64,000 bases of DNA from Natrinema salaciae (lineage in GTDB: Archaea; Halobacteriota; Halobacteria; Halobacteriales; Natrialbaceae), in assembly GCF_900110865.1 (NCBI RefSeq), contig NZ_FOFD01000004.1, positions 509,378 to 573,377 on the forward strand, read 5' to 3'. Below the pieces are notes generated by a model. That model searched no databases. It was not told the origin of the DNA and saw only the letters and a program-made list of their open reading frames with translations. Below, piece after piece: positions 28,657 to 37,579 of this stretch. The number at the start of each line of letters is the position of its first letter. Position 1 is the first letter of the stretch. The translations under genes and the position numbers were made by a program.

Positions 28657-29055
28657 TTACTTTCCGGTCGGCCGCACGCTGTCGCTGACGGCCTGTTTCA
28701 CCTGCAGCGCGGCGCTCGCGGCCAGCCCGCGGGCGACTTCGTCGCGTTCGTCGGCGGTGATGACCTCTTCGGCGGCCGCCGCCTCCTCGAGGTCGGGCGT
28801 GAAGCCGGCGCTGACGGCGTGTCCGACGGGGGGACGGACGGCGACGGTGACCTGCGGGCCGGTCATGCCGCTCGAGACGTCGGCGTCGACGACGTATTCG
28901 TTGGGGAGGAACTCGCGCGTGCGGGCGGCGATCCGCGAGACGTCGCGGTGAAGCAGTCGTTTTTGCGCGCTCGAGAGGTCCGGAACGTCCGCCGCGGCAC
29001 GTTGCCCAGCCCCAGTCTCGCCCGGTAGCCCTGCGTACGGCGTATTTCCGTTCAT
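28657..29055 (-). CDS. Conserved haloarchaeal protein (DUF5811-like)
   Basis: The 132-residue product starts MNGNTPYAGLPGETGAGQR and has a helical segment with SSAQKRLLHRDVSRIAARTR and a beta-rich part (VVDADVSSGMTGPQVTVAVR). No membrane helix or metal motif is visible. It resembles the DUF5811 family confined to haloarchaea. The function is unknown. It lies in a minus-strand block with the arginine decarboxylase upstream. Confidence 0.72.
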   Translation of the reverse strand: MNGNTPYAGLPGETGAGQRAAADVPDLSSAQKRLLHRDVSRIAARTREFLPNEYVVDADVSSGMTGPQVTVAVRPPVGHAVSAGFTPDLEEAAAAEEVITADERDEVARGLAASAALQVKQAVSDSVRPTGK

Positions 29056-29115
29056 GAGAAGTGTGTGCCCGTAGCAATGCGCTGCCCGGTGAAAAGGGTT
29101 CGCTTTGAGACAATC

Positions 29116-29595
29116 CTAGATGATCGGCTCGCTCTCGCCGTAGACGGCGAGGACGAGTGCCGTCGTGTACGCCCCTGCCTCGGCCTGGCGGCTCTCGACG
29201 GCGACCCGCGGGTCGGTGAACTCCCAGTCGCGGAGCCCCTGTCCCGCGGCCAGTCCCTCGCGGACCCGGCGTTCGACGCCCTCACGGTCCGCCTCGCCCG
29301 CGGCCTCGTAGAACAGTCCCGGTCCGTCGTCGACGGACTGCGCCCACGCGAGGGCGGCGCTCGCGCGGCCGGGACCGGCAGTCGTCGCTCGCGCTTCGAC
29401 GACGGTCAGTCGCTCGCCGGCGGGGCCGAGGTCGGGTGCGGTGCCGACGGCTTCGACGGTCGTCTCCGCCGGGATCACGGAGGAGACCGAGACGAGATTA
29501 TAGTTCTCGACGCCGGCCTCGGCGAGGGCGGCGTCGTAGGAGGCCATCGCCGTGGGTGCCGACGCCGACCCCCAGACGACTCGAATCGTTCGCAT
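29116..29595 (-). CDS. pdaD: Pyruvoyl-dependent arginine decarboxylase
   Basis: The 159-residue proenzyme contains NLVSVSSVIPAET near residues 35-47. In this family it cleaves itself between the two Ser of SS, creating the pyruvoyl cofactor. Later motifs include VEARATTAGPGRASAALAWA and the C-terminal AYTTALVLAVYG. It converts arginine to agmatine, the first step toward agmatine used for tRNA-Ile2 modification (agmatidine) and polyamines in archaea. ATG 29595 is chosen because it starts the conserved strand. Confidence 0.87.
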   Translation of the reverse strand: MRTIRVVWGSASAPTAMASYDAALAEAGVENYNLVSVSSVIPAETTVEAVGTAPDLGPAGERLTVVEARATTAGPGRASAALAWAQSVDDGPGLFYEAAGEADREGVERRVREGLAAGQGLRDWEFTDPRVAVESRQAEAGAYTTALVLAVYGESEPII

Positions 29596-29780
29596 AGTCG
29601 CTCTCGGGGACGAGCGGCGTAAGGGCTTGCGATCCGGAATCAAGTGGAGAGACGGAACTGTTCGATGGCCGTGAGCGGGGCTCGAAGAGCTGAGGGCTCC
29701 GCGAGCCGGGGGAGGGCAGGCTGTTCACCGTCACTCACCGCGAGCGAGCGGGCCGACGACCGACTCGGAGTGAGAGGTTG

Positions 29781-29799
29781 CGCGGCGCTTCGCGCCGCG
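29781..29799. terminator. GC hairpin between arginine decarboxylase and PAN regions
   Basis: cgcggcgc / gcgccgcg form an 8-base stem with a ttc loop, about 50 bases after the PAN stop (PAN reads on the minus strand). It may end PAN transcription. It has no T-run, so this is uncertain. Confidence 0.35.
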
Positions 29800-29847
29800 A
29801 ATAGACGAGCAGTGAAACCGCGAGCAGCGAACGGAGAGGAACGTTCG

Positions 29848-31080
29848 TTACTGGTAGAAGTAGCCGGCCGACGAGATCACGTCGCTCGAGTCGTCCTCTT
29901 CGATCTTCTCTAAGGCGTCGGCGAAGTCCTGGTGGGAAACCTCGTCGCGGTCGTTGCGGATAGCGAACATCCCGGCCTCGGTGGCGAGGCTCTCGATTTC
30001 GGCACCGGAGTAGCCGTCGGTGTCGTCGGCGAGCGCCGCGAAGTCGACACCGTCGGCGATGTTCATGTTCCGGGTGTGGATCTCGAGGATCTGTTCGCGG
30101 CCCGCCGTGTCGGGTTCGGGGACTTCGATCAGGCGGTCGAACCGGCCGGGACGGAGGATGGCGCGGTCGAGCATGTCGAAGCGGTTGGTGGCGGCGATAA
30201 TGCGGACTTCGCCGCGGGCCTCGAAGCCGTCCATCTCGGAGAGCAGCTGCATCATCGTCCGCTGGACCTCGGCGTCGCCGGAGGTCTTGGATTCGGTGCG
30301 GCGGGTGGCGATGGCGTCGATCTCGTCGATGAAGATGATCGCGGGCTGGCGCTCGCGAGCCATCTCGAAGAGGTCGCGGACGAGCCGCGAGCCCTCGCCG
30401 ATGAACTTGCGGACGAGCTCCGAGCCGGCCATCTTGATGAAGGTGGCGTCGGTCTCGTTGGCGACGGCCTTGGCGAGCATCGTCTTCCCCGTCCCCGGCG
30501 GCCCGTACAGCAGGACGCCGCTCGGCGGATCGATACCGACCTCGGCGAAGAGTTCGGGCTCGGCGAGGGGCTGCTCGACGGCCTCGCGGACCTCGCGGAC
30601 CTGCTCGTCGATGCCGCCGATATCGGCGTAGCTGACCTCGGGCTTCTCGGTGATCTCCATCGACTGCGCGCGCGCGTCGGTCTCGGCGTCCAGCACCGAC
30701 TGGATCGCGAACGAATCGTTGACCGCGACCCGGTCGCCGGGCTCGACGCGGTCGACGATCCGCGAGGAGACGTCCGTGAGCACTTCCTGGTTGTTCCCGT
30801 GTTGCTTGACGATGACCTGCTCGTCGTCGAGGACGTCCTCGACGGTGGCGATGTACAGCGACGAGCTCTTGAGCGTCTCGTTTTCGCGTTCGACGCGATC
30901 GACTTTCTCCCGGAGGCGCTGGCGGCGGTCCTCGGCGTCGTCCAGCTGGGCGGACAGCTGCTCGTTGACGTCGACGAGATCCTCGTAGTGCCCGCGGAGC
31001 GCCTCGAGCCGTTCGTCGTCGGGGAGATCTGAGTCGATATCGCGGTGAGGTCGGTCGGGAATAGACGGGCTTCGAGACAT
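29848..31080 (-). CDS. pan: Proteasome-activating nucleotidase (PAN)
   Basis: The 410-residue AAA ATPase has an N-terminal coiled coil (about 20-75), an OB-fold, Walker A GPPGTGKT near 190, Walker B IIFIDEID near 246, and arginine-finger GRFDR. The C-terminal end FYQ is a HbYX motif that opens the 20S proteasome gate. It unfolds proteins for the proteasome. The start at 31080 was chosen because upstream codons lack family features and agga lies just before it. Haloarchaea often have two PAN paralogues; this could be either. Confidence 0.94.
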   Translation of the reverse strand: MSRSPSIPDRPHRDIDSDLPDDERLEALRGHYEDLVDVNEQLSAQLDDAEDRRQRLREKVDRVERENETLKSSSLYIATVEDVLDDEQVIVKQHGNNQEVLTDVSSRIVDRVEPGDRVAVNDSFAIQSVLDAETDARAQSMEITEKPEVSYADIGGIDEQVREVREAVEQPLAEPELFAEVGIDPPSGVLLYGPPGTGKTMLAKAVANETDATFIKMAGSELVRKFIGEGSRLVRDLFEMARERQPAIIFIDEIDAIATRRTESKTSGDAEVQRTMMQLLSEMDGFEARGEVRIIAATNRFDMLDRAILRPGRFDRLIEVPEPDTAGREQILEIHTRNMNIADGVDFAALADDTDGYSGAEIESLATEAGMFAIRNDRDEVSHQDFADALEKIEEDDSSDVISSAGYFYQ

Positions 31081-31239
31081 CCTGATGTACGCCGATAGGA
31101 TTCCGACAGTAAATGTGCCTTTGGGTCCCGGAGGGATTTCTCGACGATTCAACTACACTCCCCTTGCACAGACAGGGTCGATCGGCCGGGGACGGCGACC
31201 CCGGCCGAGCCGGCCGAGCGGGGCGTCGCTCGGTGACGG

Positions 31240-33033
31240 TTAGTCGAGCAGCGATTCGAACTCGTCGAGGCGCTGTCCGTAGGTCTCGAGCGCGCGGTCG
31301 ATCGGCTCCGAGGAGTTCATGTCGACGCCGGCGATCCGCAGCAGTTCGAGGGGGTACTCGCGGGAGCCGTGGCGGAGGAACTCGAGGTAGTCGTCGGCGG
31401 CGGGTTGGCCGCGTTCCAGCACGTCGTCGACGATGGCGAGCGCGGCGGAGATACCGGTCGCGTACTGGTAGACGTAGAAGGCCCGGTAGAAGTGGGGGAT
31501 GCGCATCCACTCGCGGGCGATGCGGTCGTCGATCGCGGCGGGTGCGTAGTAGTCCGCTTTGAGCCCGCGGTAGAGGTCGTCCAGCCGATCGGCGGTGAGC
31601 GGTTCGCCGTCCTCCTCGAGTCGGTGGGCCTCGTGTTCGAACTCCGCGAACAGCGTCTGTCGGTACAGCGTCGATCGGACGCGCTCCAGGAACTCGTTGA
31701 GGACGTGTCGCCGGAACTCGGTGTCGTCGACGGTCTCGAGCAGGTGGTTGGTCAGCAGGGCCTCGTTGACCGTGCTGGCGACCTCGGCGACGAAGATCTC
31801 GTAGCTCGAGTAGATGAAGGGCTGTTCGTCCTTCGTGAGCTGGGAGTGCATCGAGTGGCCGAGTTCGTGGGCCAGCGTGTACATCGAGGAGATGTCGTGC
31901 TGGTAGTTCAGGAGGATGAAGGGCTGGGTGTCGTAGGTCCCGCCGGAGTAGGCACCGGACTGTTTCCCCTCGTTCTCGTAGACGTCGATCCACCGGGAGT
32001 CGAGTCCCTCGGCGACGCGGGACTGGTACTCCTCGCCCAGCGGTTCGAGCGCGTCGACGACGTACTCGGTCGCCTGCTCGTACTCGAGGTCGGGCCCCTC
32101 GTCGCCGGTCAGTGGCATGTAGAGGTCCCACATCTGCAGCTCGTCGACATCCAGCGCCCGCTGTTTGAGCGCAGCGTGGTGGTGGAGCTTGTCGATGTTG
32201 TCGTGGACGGTATCGACGAGGGTGTCGTAGACAGCGACGGGAACGTTCGGCCCGTCGAGCGCGGCCTCGCGCGCGGTGTCGTAGTTGCGCGCTCGAGCGG
32301 TTTTCACGTCGGCTTTGACGCTGTTCTTGTAGCTCGCCGCGACCGTGTTGCGGACCGACTCCCACTCGTCGAAGTACGACTCGTAGACGCGCTGCCGAAA
32401 GTCGCGATCGGGTCGCTTGAGCAGGTTCGTGAAGTTGCTCTGGGTGATCTCGACCGCGTCACCGTCCGGGTCCTCGACGGTCGGGAACGACATGTCCGCG
32501 TTCGAGAGCATGTTGTACACTTCGCCCGTCGCGCCGGTCACCTCGCTCAGATCCGCGAGCAGGGCTTCGACCTCGGTCGAGCGCGTGTGCGGTTTCATCC
32601 GGAGCACGTCGTCGACGTAGTGGTCGTAGGTCTCGAGGGCCGGCTCCTCGTCGACCATCGCGTCGAACTCCTCGCGGGTCAGCTCCTGCAGCTCGGGTTC
32701 GATGAAGGAGGCTTCGGACTGGGCATCGGCCGCCAGCGACTGCGATCGAGCCGTCAGCGCCTGATACTCCTGGTTCGTCGTGTCCTCGTCGCGGCGCATC
32801 CGGGCGTAGGCCGCGACCGTCGACACCTCGCGCATGATCTCGTCGCGCAGCTCGAGCACCGCGAGGAGGGTCTCGGCGTCCTCGATCGCGCGGCCCTCGT
32901 AGGCGGCGAGTTCGTCCACGCGCTCGGCGACGGCCTCGTAGGCGTCCTCCCAGTCGTCGTCGGTCGCGTAGATGCTCTCGAGGTCCCACTTGTACTCGGT
33001 GTCTATCTCCGAGCGCTCGGATACCGAACTCAT
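31240..33033 (-). CDS. pepF: Oligoendopeptidase F (M3 zinc peptidase)
   Basis: The 597-residue product has the zinc site LAHELGHSMHSQ (HELGH near 389-393) and a third ligand Glu in VAEVASTVNEALL. The N-terminus is the family's WDLESIYATDDDWE. It degrades medium peptides in the cytosol, after the proteasome, which fits the adjacent PAN and M28 peptidase genes. ATG 33033 starts at the family N-terminus; the open frame upstream of it belongs to the antisense of the next gene. Confidence 0.95.
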   Translation of the reverse strand: MSSVSERSEIDTEYKWDLESIYATDDDWEDAYEAVAERVDELAAYEGRAIEDAETLLAVLELRDEIMREVSTVAAYARMRRDEDTTNQEYQALTARSQSLAADAQSEASFIEPELQELTREEFDAMVDEEPALETYDHYVDDVLRMKPHTRSTEVEALLADLSEVTGATGEVYNMLSNADMSFPTVEDPDGDAVEITQSNFTNLLKRPDRDFRQRVYESYFDEWESVRNTVAASYKNSVKADVKTARARNYDTAREAALDGPNVPVAVYDTLVDTVHDNIDKLHHHAALKQRALDVDELQMWDLYMPLTGDEGPDLEYEQATEYVVDALEPLGEEYQSRVAEGLDSRWIDVYENEGKQSGAYSGGTYDTQPFILLNYQHDISSMYTLAHELGHSMHSQLTKDEQPFIYSSYEIFVAEVASTVNEALLTNHLLETVDDTEFRRHVLNEFLERVRSTLYRQTLFAEFEHEAHRLEEDGEPLTADRLDDLYRGLKADYYAPAAIDDRIAREWMRIPHFYRAFYVYQYATGISAALAIVDDVLERGQPAADDYLEFLRHGSREYPLELLRIAGVDMNSSEPIDRALETYGQRLDEFESLLD

Positions 33034-33208
33034 ACTCCGTATGAGTCGATCCCCGGAGGTAAGGTTTATCTTTGTCGCCGGTTCCGACCGCCGGTTCGGC
33101 GGTGACGCAGGTCGCTCCTCGTCCGACGGACGAGCGGAAGCGCGAGTCGGCCCTCGTACCCCTGATCGCGCCCCGACCGCTTTTTTCGATCGACGCGGAA
33201 GGACGGGT

Positions 33209-34579
33209 ATGGACGACAGCGATCCCGATCCGGCCCTCGAGCGGGCGATCGGTCGGGCCTGGATCGACGATCGACCCTGGGACCTGCTGACTCGACTGGC
33301 CGAGCTGCCCGACCGGATGGGCGGCTCCGGCGGCGAGCGCCGGGCGGCCGAACTCGTCCGCGACGCGCTTGCCGACGCCGGACTCGCGGACGTTCGGTTC
33401 GACGAGTTTCCGATGCAGCACTGGGAGCGGGGGACGACCGAGTTCGCCGTCTTCGGCGGCGACGGCGCGACCGACGCAGAACGGATCGAGCGGTCGTTCG
33501 AGGCGATCGCGCTGCCGTACTCGCCGGCGGACGACATCGAGGGGCCGCTGGTCGACGTCGGATACGGCACCCCAGACGAGATCGACGACGCCAACGTGCG
33601 GGACGGCATCGCCGTCGCGAGCACGACGACGCCGCCGAACGAGCGGTTCGTTCACCGGATGGAGACGTTCGGGCACGCCGTGACGGCGGGAGCGGCGGCG
33701 TTCGTCTTCGGCAACCACGTACCCGGCCAGTTGCCGCCGACGGGGGCGCTCAAATTCGACACCGAGGCCGCGGTGCCCGGAGTCGGCGTCAGCGCCGAAA
33801 CCCGCGACTGGCTCACCGACTACGCCGACCGCGGCGCGCGGGCGCGACTTCGCGTCGACGCGACCACGCGAGGCGGCTCGAGTCAGAACGTTCACGGCAC
33901 GCTCGGCCCGAAGACGGACGAGGAGGTGCTCGTCCTCGCTCACTACGACGCCCACGACATCGGCGAGGGCGCACTGGACAACGGCTGTGGAATGGCGACC
34001 GTCGTCGGCGCGACCGCGGTCCTCGCGGCGATCGAAGACCAGCTCGAGCGGTCGGTCCGGATCGCCGGCGTCGGCTGCGAGGAACTCGGGTTGCTCGGTG
34101 CGGAGGCGCTGGCCGACGAGCTGGACCGCGAGTCGATCCATGCGGTCGTCAACGTCGACGGCGCGGGGCGCGTTCGGAACCTCCGGGCGCTGTCCCACGG
34201 ATCCGAGGCCCTCGCGGCGCTGGCCGACGACGTGACCGACGCGGTCGATCGGCCCGTGGTCCACGATTCGGAGCCGCACCCGTTCAGCGACCACTGGCCG
34301 TTTCTTCGAGCGGGCGTGCCGGCACTGCAACTCCACAGCGAGCCGCCGGCGGGCGGCGAGCGCGGCCGTGGCTGGGGGCACACGGCGGCGGACACGCGCG
34401 ACAAGGTCGATTCGCGAGTTCTGCGGGACCACGCGATACTGACGGCGCTGCTCGTCCGCGAACTCGCGGCCCGAGACGTACCGCGGATCGACGGGGAAGC
34501 GCTCCGCGAGCGGCTCCGGGACCAGGCGTACGAGCCCGGCATGCGTGCGGCGGGGATCTGGCCCGATTCCTGGCCCTGA
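33209..34579 (+). CDS. M28-family zinc aminopeptidase
   Basis: The 456-residue product carries the M28 ligands: HYDAHD (about 249-254), DNGCGMATV, GCEELGLLGAE with the catalytic Glu pair, VNVDGAG, and a late His in WGHTAADTRDKVD. A PA-like insert appears in the middle (FVFGNHVPGQLPP). No signal peptide is visible, so it is cytosolic. It probably removes N-terminal residues from peptides released by the proteasome or PepF. It diverges from pepF with a 175-base spacer; the short t-run (ttttttcgat) just before the start may be its promoter. Confidence 0.9.
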   Translation: MDDSDPDPALERAIGRAWIDDRPWDLLTRLAELPDRMGGSGGERRAAELVRDALADAGLADVRFDEFPMQHWERGTTEFAVFGGDGATDAERIERSFEAIALPYSPADDIEGPLVDVGYGTPDEIDDANVRDGIAVASTTTPPNERFVHRMETFGHAVTAGAAAFVFGNHVPGQLPPTGALKFDTEAAVPGVGVSAETRDWLTDYADRGARARLRVDATTRGGSSQNVHGTLGPKTDEEVLVLAHYDAHDIGEGALDNGCGMATVVGATAVLAAIEDQLERSVRIAGVGCEELGLLGAEALADELDRESIHAVVNVDGAGRVRNLRALSHGSEALAALADDVTDAVDRPVVHDSEPHPFSDHWPFLRAGVPALQLHSEPPAGGERGRGWGHTAADTRDKVDSRVLRDHAILTALLVRELAARDVPRIDGEALRERLRDQAYEPGMRAAGIWPDSWP

Positions 34580-34636
34580 CCGACCGATCCCCGGCGACGG
34601 TGCCGGAGCAGGCTCGAGTTACACGCTCGCCGACGG

Positions 34637-34873
34637 CTAGGTCTCGGCGTCGACGGCCGTCCGGACGACGCGAGCGACGCCCAGCATCGCGAGGAAGCTC
34701 CCGACGAAGACGAGCATGACGAGTAAAACGATGCCGAGCGCGGACGCCCCGACTTCGGGGTGGGTCCGCAACGGCGACGTGAGCCGGAGTCCGAAGAAGA
34801 TCACGAGGATTCCCGCGGCGACGCGGATCGACGCGCGCCAGTAGGTTCCGTACTCTTCGGGCGACAGTTCCAT
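34637..34873 (-). CDS. Small two-span membrane protein
   Basis: The 78-residue product has two hydrophobic helices (IRVAAGILVIFFGLRLT and ALGIVLLVMLVFVGSFLAML) joined by a short loop with charged ends. No family is recognised. It lies downstream of truA on the same strand (95-base gap). Confidence 0.6.
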   Translation of the reverse strand: MELSPEEYGTYWRASIRVAAGILVIFFGLRLTSPLRTHPEVGASALGIVLLVMLVFVGSFLAMLGVARVVRTAVDAET

Positions 34874-34968
34874 GCGCCGACGTGTGTCCGCCCTCGTGAA
34901 AAGCGCTCGGACGGGGTTCGACGGTCGCCGGCGGTTTGCCGTCGCGCTCGAGCCGGGCCGACCGGTGC

Positions 34969-35832
34969 TCAGCGCATCCCGTCGGCCACGCGCCCGGCGA
35001 CGCGCGCCCCCGTCCGTCGGTCGATCCGGCGACGATCGAACACCGCTCGAGCGCTCTCGGCCGCCACCTCGTCGATCTCGAAGCTGAGAGCCGGGTAGCG
35101 AACGTCGGTCAGGACGAGCGGCTCCGGCGGTGCAGGGGCGATCCCCTCGTGGCCGGGCAACGGATCGGGCTCGAGGACGCGGTCGACTTTCGCGAGCGGC
35201 GACTCGCCGGTCCCGATCGCGCGAGCGAGCGAGACGAGCCGGCGGACGAGTTCCCGTGCGAAGCCGCCCGCGCTGACCGTGACGACGAGATAGTCGCCGT
35301 CCCGATCCGTCGCGAGCGTCAGCGAGCGCTCGGTGTTGTGATCGTCGGGCGTCAGGTTGTGGACGTCGTGCGTTCCGGACAGCGCCTCGCAGGCCGCGCG
35401 GAACCGGTCGTCGTCGACGGCGGGGGCGATCGGCTCGCGATCCGGGTCGGCCGCCGCGTCTTCGGCCGGTGGCGCGTACAGGTAATAGGTGTACTCTCGG
35501 CTGCTCGCGTGGTGGGTCGCGTGGAACCCGTCCGGCGCGTCGGCGGCCGCCCACGCTCGGATGTCCGCGGGGAGTTCGGCGTTCAGCGCTCGCGGCGCGA
35601 GCCAGTCCGGGGCCTCGAGCGCGATCGTCTGCGCCAGCGCGGAGACCCCCGCGTCCGTGCGGCCGGCGGCGGCGTAGCCGGCGGGCTTGTCCGCGTCGCG
35701 CTCTAAAACGTCGAGCGCGCGGCAGGCGTCGAAGATCGCGTCCTCGACGGTGGGCACGTCGGGTTGGGGCTGGCGCTGGAAACCGTGGTAGTCGGTCCCG
35801 TCGTAGGCGATCCGGAACGCGCGGAGGGGCAT
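34969..35832 (-). CDS. truA: tRNA pseudouridine synthase A
   Basis: The 287-residue product has the catalytic AAGRTDAGVSALAQ (Asp about residue 60), the N-terminal RIAYDGTDYHGFQRQPQP and HHASSREYTYYLY, all TruA hallmarks. It makes pseudouridine at positions 38-40 in tRNA anticodon arms. The length is normal for the archaeal form. It is read on the minus strand next to htpX. Confidence 0.93.
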   Translation of the reverse strand: MPLRAFRIAYDGTDYHGFQRQPQPDVPTVEDAIFDACRALDVLERDADKPAGYAAAGRTDAGVSALAQTIALEAPDWLAPRALNAELPADIRAWAAADAPDGFHATHHASSREYTYYLYAPPAEDAAADPDREPIAPAVDDDRFRAACEALSGTHDVHNLTPDDHNTERSLTLATDRDGDYLVVTVSAGGFARELVRRLVSLARAIGTGESPLAKVDRVLEPDPLPGHEGIAPAPPEPLVLTDVRYPALSFEIDEVAAESARAVFDRRRIDRRTGARVAGRVADGMR

Positions 35833-35965
35833 CGTTCTCGAGTCGATCCAGCGGGGCCAGGGTGTTATACCGTTCGCTGTGCCGTGACACCGACTCGCGA
35901 CGCTCCGTTCGGCTCTCCCCGGCGCGAAGGTCGGCCGTAACGGCTCCGGTATCGGGCCGACGGGG

Positions 35966-36943
35966 CTACTGCTCGCGCTCGAGTGCCGTCAGCGATTCGA
36001 TCCGTTCGTCCGTCGGCGGGTGCGTTTCGAAGAGGAACCGCTCGAGCCGGTGGAGTCGTCTTCGAAGCGACCAGTGCGACGGTTCGACGTCGCCCTCGGG
36101 TCCAAGCATGATCTTTTCGGGTTCCGCCGGCTCGAGCGAGAGGATCGATACCGAAGAGACGCCCGACGCGTCACGGAGGTCTCGAGACGGCGTATCGGCG
36201 ATCTCCCGATCCAATCGCTGGAGCGCACTGGCGAGAGCAGCGGGTGAGCCGGTTACCTCCGCGGCCGCCCGATCCGCCGCTCGTTCCCTGACTCTGGTGA
36301 GGCGGGCCGTGATCGTCCGCCCAACGATCCAGACGCCCGTCGAGAGCAATCCCAGCGGGACGGTGACGATCGCGGCCCACCCGGGGTCGTCGATCCGATC
36401 GATCCGCGACCGCAGCCCGTCGGCGAGTACGACGGGGAGCGACACGGCCGTCACGACTATCGCGTCGCGGTTTCTGACGTGAGCGAGTTCGTGTGCGATC
36501 ACCGCCTCTAGCTCGTCTCGCTCGTCGAGCGCGTCGATCACCCCGCGCGAGAGCACCAGATGAACTGACTCCGGTCGGAATCCGACGGCCAACGCTTCGG
36601 GCGCGTCCCGCTCCGAGACGGCGATCGTCGGCACGGGGACGTCGAGTTGGGCCGCGACCCGCGTCGTCGTCTCGTACAGCACCGGAGCCGTCTCTCGGTC
36701 CACCGGCTGGGCGTCCGCGAGCCGCTCGATCGTCTCGAGGTGTCTGTACTCGAGATAGCCGATCGACAACAGCGTTACGGCGGTGCTGACGAACGCGATC
36801 CGGGATGCAAACGCGAGCCCGAAAAAGGAGAGAACGCCGTAGAAAACGGCCCAGACTCCCACGAGCAGCCCGAGTGTGACGACCGCGAGTCCGAGGAGGG
36901 CAGCAACCATTCGCGCGCGAAGACCAGTTGGTCTGGCGGTCAT
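35966..36943 (-). CDS. htpX: HtpX-like membrane zinc protease (M48)
   Basis: The 325-residue product has two N-terminal membrane helices (about 12-60), the zinc site IAHELAHVRNRD (HELAH near 151-155), two further hydrophobic segments after it, and a C-terminal cytoplasmic part ending THPPTDERIESLTALE, whose late Glu/Asp residues are usual in the family. It degrades damaged membrane proteins. ATG 36943 is chosen; an ATG 11 codons later is possible. Confidence 0.9.
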   Translation of the reverse strand: MTARPTGLRARMVAALLGLAVVTLGLLVGVWAVFYGVLSFFGLAFASRIAFVSTAVTLLSIGYLEYRHLETIERLADAQPVDRETAPVLYETTTRVAAQLDVPVPTIAVSERDAPEALAVGFRPESVHLVLSRGVIDALDERDELEAVIAHELAHVRNRDAIVVTAVSLPVVLADGLRSRIDRIDDPGWAAIVTVPLGLLSTGVWIVGRTITARLTRVRERAADRAAAEVTGSPAALASALQRLDREIADTPSRDLRDASGVSSVSILSLEPAEPEKIMLGPEGDVEPSHWSLRRRLHRLERFLFETHPPTDERIESLTALEREQ

Positions 36944-37243
36944 GGTCGTCGAATTCGGATGCGCGGATAAAGTGTTATCGAAGAGACGGGTTCGGCGGGG
37001 TTCCCGTGACCGGAATTCGATACCGAGCCCGATCACGACGGGACGAACAGCAAGGCTCCGTTGAAATCCAATTGTTCAGAGATATCGTAGCGTGAAACGC
37101 ACGCTCGCTACACGTGCGAACGCAGCGGTGACGGTTGGATACCTCCCAGAGCTGTTGACGAAGTCGTGCTGAATACGAGGCACGTATCCTGCAGCCCTCT
37201 CAAAGATACTGTTGCCTCGATTTCGCGCGCCTGCGCCGTATCG
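36944..37243. other. Spacer with an inverted-repeat end
   Basis: No gene is seen. It contains one arm of the 16-base inverted repeat (37054-37069) and is slightly richer in A/T than nearby genes, which would suit the edge of an inserted segment. Confidence 0.45.
37054..37069 (+). repeat. Left arm of 16-base inverted repeat flanking the kinase/regulator pair
   Basis: The sequence ggctccgttgaaatcc matches the reverse complement of 40277-40292 (ggctctgttgaaatcc) at 15 of 16 bases. The sequence recalls terminal repeats of haloarchaeal insertion sequences, but no transposase lies between the arms. Confidence 0.6.
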
Positions 37244-37579
37244 TTACTCGTTCGTTGATGACAGACGGACGACTGCAAGCCAGAACTCCTCGAGCGTTCG
37301 GATGCGGTCGGTGAACGCGTCGGGGCTGACCGGCCTGGTGAGGTATGCGTTCGCGTCTTCCACGTAACGGAAATCCAATGCCGCTTGCCCGTCCGTGACG
37401 GCCCGAAGGTCGTCGCTGATCCGTTCATCCTCGAACGCCTCCCGTGTTCGTCGAACGTCCCCGAGGGTATCCTCGACGAGCAGAATCTCGGCTGGTTCAC
37501 GGCGATCAGTCGTCGATTCCCTCCGCTGTCGTGGTCTGTCCGGTGGACTGATCGCCGGGATCACGTGACCGATTCGCAT
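37244..37579 (-). pseudogene. Response regulator lacking its phospho-acceptor region
   Basis: The front (AEILLVEDTLGDVRRTREAF, then DGQAALDF) and back (ANAYLTRPVSPDAFTDRIR, EEFWLAVVRL) match Rcp1-type receivers. About 55-60 residues between them, which normally hold the phospho-accepting Asp, LLDLNLP-type loop and the Thr of VLTSS, are absent. The frame stays open across the join, so a short stable protein without phosphorylation site could be made. The gene overlaps the 3' end of the kinase; the only ATG in frame before the domain is at 37579. It could be a pseudogene or a regulatory derivative. Confidence 0.72.

Noticed and set aside
29644-29847. Small gene between arginine decarboxylase and PAN
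   Set aside because: The plus-strand frame there is Arg/Ala-rich and includes a perfect hairpin; it looks non-coding.
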